From positions 34,748 through 98,747 of the forward strand of contig JAFXPH010000015.1 of NCBI GenBank assembly GCA_017528085.1: DNA of 64,000 bases, in the 5' to 3' direction. Origin of the DNA: Clostridia bacterium. GTDB taxonomy: Bacteria > Bacillota > Clostridia > TANB77 > CAG-508. The notes below the pieces were generated by a model. That model saw only the letters and a list, made by a program, of their open reading frames with translations, searched no databases and had not been told where the DNA came from. Made by a program: the position numbers and the translations under genes. Shown one piece after another: positions 37,597 to 46,207 of this stretch. Position 1 is the first letter of the stretch. The number at the start of each line of letters is the position of its first letter.

Positions 37597-38568
37597 CTAT
37601 ATAATGGCTACGCCTATTATACAAAATACAAGTGTTATAAAAGAAAAAACTGCAACCACTTTATTTTCTCTCCATCCTGATAATTCAAAATGATGATGAA
37701 GTGGTGCCATTTTAAATAATCTTTTTCCATTTGTTAATCTAAAATAAATAACTTGCAATATATCAGAAATAGCTTCTATAACTGGTATAATTGCTATAAT
37801 TATAAGCCAAATTGGCATCTTTAAATAAATAAGCATTGTTGCTAAAGCTCCACCTATGAATAGAGATCCTGTATCTCCCATCATAACTTTAGCTTTATAA
37901 AAATTATAGATTAAAAATCCGAATATTGATCCTGTTAGAATTGAAGCGAACATTGTTACTTCTGGATTTCCTAATCTATAAGCAATAATTCCTATAGCAA
38001 TTGAAATAATAGTTGTTACACTACCAGCAAGTCCATCTACTCCATCTGTTAAATTAACAGCATTTGTTGTAGAAAGCATAACTAGTACTGTAAAACATAC
38101 ATATACCCAAAGTGGCATATTTAATTCATAATTTATAAATGGAATAATTGTTGTTGTTTCAATATTTAGTACCTTAAGTAGGAAAAATGTATAAGCTACT
38201 GAAACAAGCAATAATCCAAACATTTTAAGTTTTGGACTTAATCCCTCTGTATTTTTCAAAACTATTTTTTTGAAATCATCTATAAAACCAATAATTCCAA
38301 AGCCTATTGAAGCTATAGCAATAGCTAAGAAACCTTTTATATTTGCACTATCTTTAATGACAAATGAAGAAATTACAACCATAACTAATAGTGCAATTAT
38401 AATCATTACTCCACCCATTGTTGGAGTTCCTTGTTTTCTCATATGGCTTCTTGGACCATCATATCTAATGTTTTGCCCTACTTTAAGTTTAGTAAGTACA
38501 GGAATCATTAGTTTTCCCAAAACTGCAGATAATACAAATGCTAGTACCAAAAATATAATATTAATCAT
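37597..38568 (-). CDS. mraY: Phospho-N-acetylmuramoyl-pentapeptide transferase
   Basis: 323 aa, ten-helix membrane protein. Motifs GTPTMGGVMII, FIDDFKK, NAVNLTDGVDGLAG, and MAPLHHHFELSGW (the HHH catalytic region). Transfers the MurNAc-pentapeptide to undecaprenyl phosphate, making lipid I. Starts 5 bp after murE. Confidence 0.97.
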   Translation of the reverse strand: MINIIFLVLAFVLSAVLGKLMIPVLTKLKVGQNIRYDGPRSHMRKQGTPTMGGVMIIIALLVMVVISSFVIKDSANIKGFLAIAIASIGFGIIGFIDDFKKIVLKNTEGLSPKLKMFGLLLVSVAYTFFLLKVLNIETTTIIPFINYELNMPLWVYVCFTVLVMLSTTNAVNLTDGVDGLAGSVTTIISIAIGIIAYRLGNPEVTMFASILTGSIFGFLIYNFYKAKVMMGDTGSLFIGGALATMLIYLKMPIWLIIIAIIPVIEAISDILQVIYFRLTNGKRLFKMAPLHHHFELSGWRENKVVAVFSFITLVFCIIGVAII

Positions 38569-38573
38569 TAAAA

Positions 38574-40064
38574 CTATCCTTCTTTCTTATCACTAGCTAA
38601 TTCATTTACTATCTCTCGTACAATAACTCTTTCATCAAAATCAAATTTTTCACCATTGATTTCTTGATAAACTTCATGACCTTTTCCAGCTAAAATTACT
38701 AAGTCTCTCTTGTTCATCATTTTAATTGCTTTTTCTATTGCTTCTTTTCTGTTTACAACTACTTCATATTTTCCTTTTGTCTTTTTAATTCCTTCTTCTA
38801 TTTGTGCAACAATAGTTTCTGGTTTTTCTGTTCTAGGATTATCTGAAGTAATAATTGTATAATCAGCAATTCTACCAGCGATTTCACCCATAATTGGTCT
38901 CTTTTCGCTATCTCTATCTCCGCCACAACCAAATACTACAATAACTCTACCTTTTGTATAAGATTTTGCAGCTTGTAAAATATTAGTCAAGCTCTCTGGG
39001 TTGTGAGCATAATCTATCATAATTGGTAATTCTTCTTTGTTAGAAACTAATTCATTTCTACCTGGAACAATTACTTCAGCTAGACCTTCCTTAATATCAT
39101 CTACTTTTACTCCAATTGAACTTGTAACAGCTATAGCTGCTAGTGCATTATATACACTAAATCTTCCTGGAATATTTACTTTTATTCTCTCATTTCTATT
39201 ATCTAGTTTTACTTTGAAATCTACGCTAACATTTGTAATTGTAATATCTTTTGCAACAAAGTCAGATACATTATCAATTGAATATGTTTTAAAGCTACAA
39301 GTTGGTACACCTTTAATAAGTTTTGGTGTTTTGAAATCATCATTATTTGTGAAGCCCTGTTTAACCATCTTGAATAGTTGCATTTTTGATTCAAAATAAT
39401 CTTCTATATCTGGATGTTCTTTTGAAGAAATATGATCTTTATAAAGATTTGTAAAGATAGCATAATCAAAATGGCATCCTTCTACTCTATGTAATTTTAA
39501 ACTTTGAGAAGAAACTTCCATTACAACATAATCAACATTTTCTTTAACCATTTCTGCAAATAGTCTTTGTAATTCTAAACTTTCTGGAGTAGTTCTAGTA
39601 CTCATAGATAAACATTTATCTCCAGCATAATTTGCTATAGTACCTATTAAACCTACTTTGTGTCCAGCTTTTTCAAGTATAGATTTTATCATATATGTTG
39701 TTGTAGTTTTTCCCTTTGTTCCTGTTATTCCTATTAATTTAAATTTCTTAGATGGATTTCCATAGAAGTTACATGCAATTCTTGCAAGAGCTATTCTAGA
39801 ATTTTCAGTAATAATTACAGTTACTTTACTTGTTAATTTGATTTTCTTAAAATCAGCATTCATATCAAGTACTACAGCAACTGCTCCTTTTTCTATAGCC
39901 TCATTTACATAGTCATGTCCATCAAAGTCAAATCCTCTTATAGCTACAAAAAGCATTCCTGGTTCAATTTTCTTTGAATTACTTTCAACACCAGTAATTT
40001 CAATGTCCATATCACCTTTTGCTTTGTAATTTTCCATTCCATTAATTAATTGGTCTAGTTTCAT
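38574..40064 (-). CDS. murE: UDP-MurNAc-tripeptide ligase, meso-DAP type
   Basis: 496 aa. ATP loop GTKGKTTTTYMIKS, central domain with EVSSQSLKLHRVEGCHFD, and C-terminal DNPRTEKPE. The DNPR motif is the one associated with meso-diaminopimelate as the added amino acid. Cytoplasmic. It has its own promoter (40103-40131) and is cut off from the FtsL-like gene by a strong terminator. Binding site ATGGAGGCA before the ATG. murF, normally near, is not present. Confidence 0.95.
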   Translation of the reverse strand: MKLDQLINGMENYKAKGDMDIEITGVESNSKKIEPGMLFVAIRGFDFDGHDYVNEAIEKGAVAVVLDMNADFKKIKLTSKVTVIITENSRIALARIACNFYGNPSKKFKLIGITGTKGKTTTTYMIKSILEKAGHKVGLIGTIANYAGDKCLSMSTRTTPESLELQRLFAEMVKENVDYVVMEVSSQSLKLHRVEGCHFDYAIFTNLYKDHISSKEHPDIEDYFESKMQLFKMVKQGFTNNDDFKTPKLIKGVPTCSFKTYSIDNVSDFVAKDITITNVSVDFKVKLDNRNERIKVNIPGRFSVYNALAAIAVTSSIGVKVDDIKEGLAEVIVPGRNELVSNKEELPIMIDYAHNPESLTNILQAAKSYTKGRVIVVFGCGGDRDSEKRPIMGEIAGRIADYTIITSDNPRTEKPETIVAQIEEGIKKTKGKYEVVVNRKEAIEKAIKMMNKRDLVILAGKGHEVYQEINGEKFDFDERVIVREIVNELASDKKEG

Positions 40065-40102
40065 AAAAATAATGCCTCCATTAAATAATATATTCTTACG
40101 TC

Positions 40103-40131
40103 ATTATATCTTAAAATCTCATTTTTGTATA
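40103..40131 (-). promoter_or_regulatory. Promoter of murE-mraY-ftsW-murG
   Basis: Minus strand: -35 TATACA, 17 bp, -10 TATAAT (40108-40103). Confidence 0.6.
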
Positions 40132-40146
40132 GTTTAAAAAGCATAA

Positions 40147-40190
40147 AAAAAGATTAAAATTAACTTTACTCTAAATTAATTTTAATCTTT
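40147..40190 (-). terminator. Terminator after the FtsL-like gene
   Basis: Minus-strand stem AAAGATTAAAATTAA / TTAATTTTAATCTTT with a 13-base loop, then a T-run; it overlaps the stop codon. Confidence 0.8.
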
Positions 40191-40716
40191 AAAAAATATC
40201 ACTTACTAGATTTTTTATTTTAGATATTATTGAATTTTCTTCAATAACAACTTTTTCGTTAACTGGTTGTACATAATCTGTCTTTGGAAAGTTTATATTT
40301 ACTATTTGTTTATTTGTAAGTTTTTGCATTCCAAGAAGATCTCTTGCTTGTTGTTCAATATTATTAATATTCATACTATTTTGAATTTCAATTTCTAACT
40401 GATCATTTTCTTTTTCCAAAGCTAATACATCAGATTTTAAACCTTGAATTCTTGCAAAGGATTCGCTAACCTTAGCTTTTGTAGATATAAATACGAACGC
40501 ACAAAATGCAATGGCACATACATAAGTAACTGCCATAAATTGACTTTTGAACTTTCTCTTTTGCGCTTCTTTTAACTTTTTCTGGTATGCTTTTGACTTA
40601 GCCGCTTTAGAAACCGTCTTTTTCTTTTTAGCTTGAGTTGACTGTGGTTTTTTCTTATACTTCGGTTCTATTTTTCTGGGACTAGTCTCATACTCATAGT
40701 ACGCTAGTTGAGGCAT
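40189..40716 (-). CDS. FtsL/DivIC-like cell-division protein
   Basis: 175 aa. A basic cytoplasmic N-terminus (Lys-rich, residues 14-57), one membrane helix at about 61-80 (FMAVTYVCAIAFCAFVFI), a leucine-zipper-like coiled coil (about 85-120, LKSDVLALEKENDQLEIEIQ) and ARDLLGM, typical of the septum-initiator fold. Known: FtsL bridges FtsQ/DivIB and the septal PBP. Position after rsmH supports ftsL. Starts 22 bp after rsmH. Confidence 0.8.
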   Translation of the reverse strand: MPQLAYYEYETSPRKIEPKYKKKPQSTQAKKKKTVSKAAKSKAYQKKLKEAQKRKFKSQFMAVTYVCAIAFCAFVFISTKAKVSESFARIQGLKSDVLALEKENDQLEIEIQNSMNINNIEQQARDLLGMQKLTNKQIVNINFPKTDYVQPVNEKVVIEENSIISKIKNLVSDIF

Positions 40717-40738
40717 TAGCTTCTCCTTTCATTAGTAT

Positions 40739-41665
40739 TTATCTTCTTTCGAAAATTCTAAGTTTAGCACTTTTGCTTCTAGAATTCTCGTTTAATTCTT
40801 TTTCTGAAGGTAGAATTGGCTTTTTAGTAATTATTGTTCCATATGACTTTGCTCCACATACACAATATGGAAGTCCTGGAGGGCAAGTGCATTTGCCACA
40901 AGCATCAACAAAAGCATTCTTAACTGCTCTATCCTCTAATGAATGAAAAGTAATAACACACAATCTTCCGTTTTTATTTAAAACTTTAATTGAATTTAAT
41001 ATAGTATCATATAATGGTTTTATTTCATTGTTAACTTCAATTCTGATTGCTTGAAAAGTCCTTTTAGCAGGATGTCCGTCTTTTGAATTTCTTGGGACAA
41101 CACTTTCAATAATCTTAACCAACTCATCAGTTGTTTGGATTTCTTTTTTAGATCTTTCTTCACATATTTTACTAGCTATTTTTCTAGAAAATCTTTCTTC
41201 TCCATATTCATAGATAATATTTGCTAGGTCTTCTTCTTTGTACTTATTAACGACTTCTTTTGCTGTTAATCTTTGAGTTTTATCCATTCTCATATCAAGT
41301 TCTGCTTCGCCTAAGTAGCTAAAACCTCTATTTCTCTCATCTAATTGATATGAAGAGACGCCCAAATCTAATAGTATTCCATCAACTGAATCTATCTCAT
41401 TTTCTTCTAATATTCTAATTATATCGTCATGATTACCATGAACATATTTTACGTTATTATAATTTGCTAGTCTTTCTTTAGATGCTTTTAGTGCTTCTTC
41501 ATCTCTGTCTATACCAATAAGTAATCCCTTTGGAGAAAGTCTTTTTACTATCTCACTACTATGTCCTGCACCACCTAAAGTACCATCTACATATATCCCG
41601 TTTTCTTTGATATTTAAGCCTTCAATACATTCATTTAATAATACTGGACTATGTTTAAATTCCAC
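40739..41665 (-). CDS. rsmH: 16S rRNA (cytosine1402-N4)-methyltransferase
   Basis: 308 aa from a GTG start at 41665 (VEFKHSPVLLNECIEGL), supported by AAGGAG seven bases upstream and by where homologues begin; an ATG 21 codons earlier has no such site. SAM loop GTLGGAGHS, DGILLDLGVSSYQLD, GRLCVITFHSLEDR, and the family Cys cluster CGKCTCPPGLPYCVCG. Methylates C1402 in the decoding centre. A structured 311-bp leader separates it from mraZ. Confidence 0.95.
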   Translation of the reverse strand: MEFKHSPVLLNECIEGLNIKENGIYVDGTLGGAGHSSEIVKRLSPKGLLIGIDRDEEALKASKERLANYNNVKYVHGNHDDIIRILEENEIDSVDGILLDLGVSSYQLDERNRGFSYLGEAELDMRMDKTQRLTAKEVVNKYKEEDLANIIYEYGEERFSRKIASKICEERSKKEIQTTDELVKIIESVVPRNSKDGHPAKRTFQAIRIEVNNEIKPLYDTILNSIKVLNKNGRLCVITFHSLEDRAVKNAFVDACGKCTCPPGLPYCVCGAKSYGTIITKKPILPSEKELNENSRSKSAKLRIFERR

Positions 41666-41976
41666 TAGCTCACTCCTTAAAAAATGATTATATAGCAATA
41701 ACAGCTGGTATTTAATACCAACTGTCATTGCTTAATCGTTTAGTCTTCTTTAGTATCTTAAATAAATCTTTCGTATTATACAAATTTACTTTTGTAAATT
41801 AAAACTTTTTTCTTTTGTACAACATTCTTCTTTAGTATATTGTACAATTTTTCTTTTGCTTAGATTAACTTAAGCTTTTATCTTTTGTGCTTTAAAAATT
41901 TTATCTTTTGTGTTTCTTTAGTCTTTTGTGTTCAAAAGAAATTTTTTCTTCTGAGTATTATATAAACTTTAGCAAG
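41666..41976 (-). other. 311-bp mraZ-rsmH spacer with hairpin and short repeats
   Basis: No gene is seen. It contains a hairpin at 41696-41730 (17-base arms) and a purine-rich tract on the minus strand with about five copies of CAAAAGA (near 41812, 41853, 41881, 41904, 41922). A 13-bp direct repeat, TCTTCTTTAGTAT, occurs at 41744-41756 and 41826-41838. A TATAAT box on the minus strand (41781-41776) could start rsmH transcripts. Confidence 0.6.
41696..41730 (-). promoter_or_regulatory. RNA hairpin before rsmH
   Basis: Minus-strand RNA arms CAAUGACAGUUGGUAUU and AAUACCAGCUGUUAUUG pair throughout, with two G-U wobbles. On the plus strand these two positions would be A-C mismatches, so it looks like a structure of the minus-strand transcript. 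No T-run follows; not a standard terminator. Confidence 0.6.
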
Positions 41977-42402
41977 TTATATACCTAACATTTCCATTTT
42001 TGATGCGATTTCATCAGCTGAAATTGAATTGTCTTCACCATTCCATCTGTCCTTAGCCCAAATTTCAATTCTAGAATTCATTCCAATTATTACAACATCT
42101 TTTTTGAAGTTTGCAAAATTTCTTAAATTGCTAGAAACTAAAAATCTACCTTGTTTATCGATTTCGCATTCAATGGCTCCAGCGAAGAAGAATCTTGAAA
42201 AATCTCTTGCATCTTTATTAGAGATAGGTAATGATCTTAATTTTTCTTCAAAGTTTTTCCACTCAACTAGTGAAAAACCAAAAAGACACCCATCTAAACC
42301 TTTAGTAACTATGAACTTATCACCAATATCTTCTCTAAATTTTGAAGGCATTATTAATCTGCCTTTAGCGTCTAGAGAGTGCTCAAATTCACCTATTAGC
42401 AA
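41977..42402 (-). CDS. mraZ: Transcriptional regulator MraZ
   Basis: 141 aa. Two AbrB-like SWIM repeats: FEHSLDAKGRLIMPSKFRE (N-terminal) and CEIDKQGRFLVSSNLRNFA (about 76-95), each with the DxKGR/DxQGR turn. Known: it forms rings that bind direct repeats in its own promoter and controls the division cluster. Three matching repeats are at 42428-42454. First gene of the cluster. Confidence 0.96.
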   Translation of the reverse strand: MLIGEFEHSLDAKGRLIMPSKFREDIGDKFIVTKGLDGCLFGFSLVEWKNFEEKLRSLPISNKDARDFSRFFFAGAIECEIDKQGRFLVSSNLRNFANFKKDVVIIGMNSRIEIWAKDRWNGEDNSISADEIASKMEMLGI

Positions 42403-42427
42403 GATTTCTTCTCCCTTCTACATGATA

Positions 42428-42454
42428 CCACTTTGTACCACTTCTCTCCACTTT
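42428..42454 (-). promoter_or_regulatory. MraZ box: three direct repeats
   Basis: Minus strand: AAAGTGG, GAAGTGG and AAAGTGG at exact 10-bp periodicity, just after the mraZ -10 box. This matches the triple GTGG-type repeats bound by MraZ in other bacteria. Confidence 0.8.
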
Positions 42455-42461
42455 CAATTAA

Positions 42462-42490
42462 ATTTTAATATATAACATTTCTTTTTGCAA
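42462..42490 (-). promoter_or_regulatory. Promoter of mraZ
   Basis: Minus strand: -35 TTGCAA, 17 bp, -10 TAAAAT (42467-42462). The MraZ repeats cover the start of transcription. Confidence 0.7.
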
Positions 42491-42570
42491 GTACTTTTTA
42501 TGAAAAATTTATAGACTTTTTTCCCCATTTAAAATAAAATTTAACTAGATTTTATATATAAGGAGTATTT

Positions 42571-43251
42571 ATGAAAAAGAAATCCACATTAGTTATACCC
42601 ATTTTAGCTATACTTTTGCTTACAATTTCTCCAGTTTTTATGTATTTTTGTGGAATTAATTATATTTTTATTTGCTTTATCGATTTATATGCATTTTTAT
42701 TTATTAAAAATATTATTCTTGGAACAAAAAATATAAACTTAAGAGGTTTGACTATAGGAGAAAATGGTTTAATACTTTTTAATATTATCGTACTTACTTT
42801 TTTATATTTTTATGAAAATATAAATATAACAACTGCTTTTTTATATTCAAATGTACCGATTTTTTTAGTATTTGAGTTTTTATTCCTATATAGCGTAGAA
42901 AAGTTAAGCAATTACGATATTAAACTATATGTTTTATTTTTGGTAATATATGTACTTCTTTATAACTTTTACCATAAGTTATTTATAAATATTAATCCTT
43001 TAGGACTTGGAAACTTAATAAAGTATACTTTCAAAATCATTGGATTATATATTCCATTTATTCCTATTAAATACGCAATTATAGCAAATAAAAAAATCCA
43101 GATTAAACCTGGATTCTTAGCTTTAAAATTATTATTTGCATTTGTTGGATATTATTTCTGGTATTTACGAGGCTTACTTTTCTCAATACCACTTTTTGAA
43201 ATATTGCTTTTAATTTATATATCTATAAAAAAGAAAAAAAGAGTAGTTTAA
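42571..43251 (+). CDS. Uncharacterised polytopic membrane protein, 226 aa
   Basis: Not recognised. About seven hydrophobic helices (for example residues 5-25, 28-45, 57-75, 84-100, 113-130), a basic loop, and a Lys-rich end (SIKKKKRVV). No transporter or enzyme signature seen. Start has AAGGAG 7 bp upstream. Single-gene unit divergent from mraZ; AT-rich codon use like its neighbours. Confidence 0.7.
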   Translation: MKKKSTLVIPILAILLLTISPVFMYFCGINYIFICFIDLYAFLFIKNIILGTKNINLRGLTIGENGLILFNIIVLTFLYFYENINITTAFLYSNVPIFLVFEFLFLYSVEKLSNYDIKLYVLFLVIYVLLYNFYHKLFININPLGLGNLIKYTFKIIGLYIPFIPIKYAIIANKKIQIKPGFLALKLLFAFVGYYFWYLRGLLFSIPLFEILLLIYISIKKKKRVV

Positions 43252-43265
43252 AACTACTCTTTTTT
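43235..43265. terminator. Bidirectional terminator
   Basis: AAAAAAAGAGTAGTTT / AAACTACTCTTTTTT hairpin between two convergent genes; it overlaps the stop of the plus-strand gene. Confidence 0.85.
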
Positions 43266-43267
43266 AT

Positions 43268-44065
43268 TTATATTTTTTCACTTATTAAATCTAAGTTTGC
43301 CATAATTGCATCTTCTGACATTGCACCTTCTTTAGTATTAATAACTTGTTTATTCTTATTAATAAAAATAAGTGAAGGTAAAAATGTAATGTTATAAGCA
43401 TCCATAGCGCTTTTATTTACATCAAATAACATAGGAATTTTAATTCCTCTTTCATTCATGTTTTTAATTACATCTGTCTTGCTCATAGGCTCATCTATTA
43501 AAACATCAATAGCAATAAACTGAACTTTATCAGAATAATTATCAAATTGAGCATTTAATCTATCTAAAACCTCATTTGCTTGATCTACGTCACTTCTCCA
43601 GAAAAGAATTGCCATAGACTTATCCTCTATATCTCCAATATTGATAGTTGAATTATCACCTTGTTCTAAATCAACTCCTGAGAATATTTTATTAATATTA
43701 TTCTTCTTTACATTTTGTTCATTAGACCCAACTTTTTCAATTTCTTCAGTTACACTAGATGAATTAGTTATATAATTCATTGTCTCTCCACTTGTACTTG
43801 ATGAATCAATTTCATCTCCTACACTGTTTTGATTTGTTACACCATTTCTAACAGGAGTGATAGTAACTGTTGAATCACCTGAAAAATCTGATACTTCATT
43901 TTCTGTTTCTCTTATAATTTCGTTAGAAAATTCATCAGTGATTGAACTAACTTTAGGAATGCTTTCATAGTTTTCTGAAGGATGATTTGTTTTATATACA
44001 AACACACCTACTATTAATATTACAACTGCACAAACTATGATTATTACTATATTTTTAGCTGACAT
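43268..44065 (-). CDS. Membrane-anchored thioredoxin-fold protein lacking the CxxC
   Basis: 265 aa. N-terminal membrane anchor at about 4-24 (IVIIIVCAVVILIVGVFVY), a Ser/Thr/Glu-rich linker (30-135), then a TlpA-like thioredoxin fold: MAILFWRSDVDQANEVLDRL ... VQFIAIDVLID ... IPMLFDVNKSAMDAYNITFLPSLIFINK. The cis-proline strand (FLPSLIFI) is intact, but where redox proteins have WCxxC this one has WRSDV, and the domain has no cysteine. Inferred: a non-redox, perhaps binding, role outside the membrane. Single gene. Confidence 0.75.
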   Translation of the reverse strand: MSAKNIVIIIVCAVVILIVGVFVYKTNHPSENYESIPKVSSITDEFSNEIIRETENEVSDFSGDSTVTITPVRNGVTNQNSVGDEIDSSSTSGETMNYITNSSSVTEEIEKVGSNEQNVKKNNINKIFSGVDLEQGDNSTINIGDIEDKSMAILFWRSDVDQANEVLDRLNAQFDNYSDKVQFIAIDVLIDEPMSKTDVIKNMNERGIKIPMLFDVNKSAMDAYNITFLPSLIFINKNKQVINTKEGAMSEDAIMANLDLISEKI

Positions 44066-44118
44066 TTTTCTACCTACCTTTCGAAAATAATTTTATCAAA
44101 AATGAGTTTTAATGTAAA

Positions 44119-44148
44119 CAAAAAAGCACGATTAAATCGTGCTTTTTA
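44119..44148 (-). terminator. Terminator after the 153-aa gene
   Basis: AAAAAGCACGATT / AATCGTGCTTTTT hairpin with minus-strand T-run, directly after the stop codon. Confidence 0.85.
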
Positions 44149-44610
44149 TTAATCAATTATTGAATCATTCATCAGCTTTGCAATTTTCTTTACATCTACT
44201 GCGAATTTCTTTTTTTCATCTATATCTAATCTTTCTTTTTTTACTCTATCAAATTCTTTTCCTGTAGCAATCATAAGATTATTAATGTTTTCAGATGAAC
44301 TACTCTTTTCTTTAAATGCAAGCCAATCTTTCCATACAGTTGTTTTAGGAGAAATATAGTCTGAATTTAATGCTTTCATTGCTCCAACAATTGTTATCTG
44401 ACTTGATAATTCATCATCATTTACATTTAAATAGCTTTTTAAATCATTGTCTAAACTTATTGTGTTTAATATAGAGTATTTAGTATCTATAAACTCCTTA
44501 AATTCTGGTGTATTTACTTCTTTTTTTACATCACTAATTGCAGAATCTCTAATATCATCTACTTCGTTATCTATATTTAAACTTAAATTATTTAACTTTT
44601 GTATGTTCAT
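44149..44610 (-). CDS. Uncharacterised helical protein, 153 aa
   Basis: Not recognised. Acidic, helix-rich, no membrane segment: LNIDNEVDDIRDSAISDVKKEV, ITIVGAMKALNSDY, VWKDWLAFKEK. AGGAGGACACT before the ATG. Lies between the 405-aa unknown gene and the thioredoxin-fold gene, each with its own terminator. Confidence 0.65.
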   Translation of the reverse strand: MNIQKLNNLSLNIDNEVDDIRDSAISDVKKEVNTPEFKEFIDTKYSILNTISLDNDLKSYLNVNDDELSSQITIVGAMKALNSDYISPKTTVWKDWLAFKEKSSSSENINNLMIATGKEFDRVKKERLDIDEKKKFAVDVKKIAKLMNDSIID

Positions 44611-44673
44611 AGTGTCCTCCTAATAAAAATGATATCAAATAACATTTTTTTAGTCAATTATTATAAAAAACAA

Positions 44674-44704
44674 AAAAACCAATCTATTAGTTAGATTGGT
44701 TTTT
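44674..44704 (-). terminator. Terminator after the 405-aa gene
   Basis: AAAAACCAATCTA / TAGATTGGTTTTT hairpin followed by T-rich DNA on the minus strand. Confidence 0.8.
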
Positions 44705-44708
44705 CATT

Positions 44709-45926
44709 TTATCTATCTCTTTCATCATGATCTGGTTTTGAAATAAATTCATCAGCAATTACTTTGCTTTCATCTTTTTCAATATCTATATTTCCTAAAT
44801 CTGAAAGTGTTACATATCTACCTTTAAAGTATCTAGAGATTTTTCCTGGTGCTAATTTTTCTAATCTATAACCAGCTAATCTTTTTTGATCTTCTGGTCT
44901 CATCTTACTAAATGCTGTCATATCTCTTCTTATTTCTTCAGATATTTTTGTTTCAGCTTCGATTTGAGGAAGTCTTCTATATTTGTATGCTAAGTAATAT
45001 GGATACATTTTTCCCATAAGATCAATATCTTCATCCTTAGTCACGATATCTAAGAATGATCCGTTACCTTCCATCATACTTACATAAGCTTCTTTATCTG
45101 TTAAGAATTTAATTCCTGAATGGAATTGTCTCTTTGCTTGTTTAGTCATTGTTGTTCCATATGGGAATAAAGATTCATGTACGAATGTATGTAACATTGC
45201 CCCATATGAATAAGCTGCTGCCCTTTTAGACTTCTCAGCATAACTAAAACAATACACTGCCTCTTCCGGAGTCTTTTCACTTATTCTTTGCACATTATAT
45301 AGTCTAGGTAAAACTACTACTTTAGTTTTTTTAGATCTTCCTTTATTCTTTCTATCTACTGTTGATTCAGAAACTTCTGCTTGACCCACTATCTTTTTGA
45401 TTCTTTCCATTGAAGTACCTTGATGTTTCTTCCAAAGAATCTCTAAGTCTTGTTTATATCTATTAGTGGCTCTTAAAATTGTTATAAATTCTCTTGAATC
45501 AACTAAACCTTGCAAATTATCTTTACTTAATACTCTTAATGCCGCATCCATTTGTTCATCAGTTAGTGGTTTATCCGCATATTTCATTCTAGATCTTGCT
45601 CTTGTTTCAAATGCTTCTGGATTATCTTTTCCAATTAAGTGTGCAAATGGAACAAAACTATCTAATAAATCTAGTCTGTTGAACAGTTGAGATTTTACTA
45701 AGTCGTCTCTATTAGCTCTTACAAATTCTTCAACTTTCTTTGACCAAGCTATATAATCAGAATCAACTAAACCAACTTCTCTATATAAAGCTTTTTTCTC
45801 TGGTTTATCTCCTCTTAATCTTATGTTATCTGATAAAGACTTTAGTAAACTTGCGTAAATATTAACTTCAAAATACATTTTTGGCATTACGTTATCTTGA
45901 TATCTTGCACTCGCAGTATAATTCAT
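44709..45926 (-). CDS. Uncharacterised protein, 405 aa
   Basis: No family recognised. Basic and helical, no signal peptide. Features: an N-terminal helical region (SLLKSLSDNIRLRGDK), a basic linker with KNKGRSKKTKV (about 190-202), and AAAYSYGAMLHTFVHESLFPYG (about 237-258). HTFVHE resembles a metal-binding helix, but it is not the HExxH order, so I do not call it a protease. A monocistronic unit with 265 bp of upstream DNA in which I see no clear promoter. Its Arg/Lys/Glu-rich, helical style resembles the giant proteins near trmFO, but no shared motif was found. Confidence 0.65.
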   Translation of the reverse strand: MNYTASARYQDNVMPKMYFEVNIYASLLKSLSDNIRLRGDKPEKKALYREVGLVDSDYIAWSKKVEEFVRANRDDLVKSQLFNRLDLLDSFVPFAHLIGKDNPEAFETRARSRMKYADKPLTDEQMDAALRVLSKDNLQGLVDSREFITILRATNRYKQDLEILWKKHQGTSMERIKKIVGQAEVSESTVDRKNKGRSKKTKVVVLPRLYNVQRISEKTPEEAVYCFSYAEKSKRAAAYSYGAMLHTFVHESLFPYGTTMTKQAKRQFHSGIKFLTDKEAYVSMMEGNGSFLDIVTKDEDIDLMGKMYPYYLAYKYRRLPQIEAETKISEEIRRDMTAFSKMRPEDQKRLAGYRLEKLAPGKISRYFKGRYVTLSDLGNIDIEKDESKVIADEFISKPDHDERDR

Positions 45927-46168
45927 AAATACCCCCTACAAAAAGTAATCACAATTTATAGTTCTGATTAATCATTTTGATTTAAGTTTAAGATACAACC
46001 CTTAAAAGAAGAACCGTATCAAGTCCATTTTATCACATTTTACATAAAATTTAAAGTCTTTTTGACTAAAAAATCAAAAAATTCTTTAATTTTTCACTGA
46101 AAAATCGGGCTGCATTACTATTTTAAAAAAGCATTATGTCCATTTTTTGCCCAAAATAAGATTTTTTG

Positions 46169-46207
46169 ATAAAAAAAAGAAAGAATTAAAATTACCTTTT
46201 TAATTCT
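46169..46207 (-). terminator. Terminator overlapping the end of the M48-like gene
   Basis: Minus strand: AAAGAATTAAAA / TTTTAATTCTTT with a short loop, then a long T-run. Confidence 0.7.

Noticed and set aside
41666..41976. CAAAAGA repeats as a CRISPR-like array.
   Set aside because: Units are 7-8 bp, degenerate and unevenly spaced; no spacers of uniform size and no cas genes.
45927..46191. 265-bp AT-rich gap considered as a small RNA gene or origin.
   Set aside because: No stem-loop array, DnaA boxes or promoter with good spacing could be seen.
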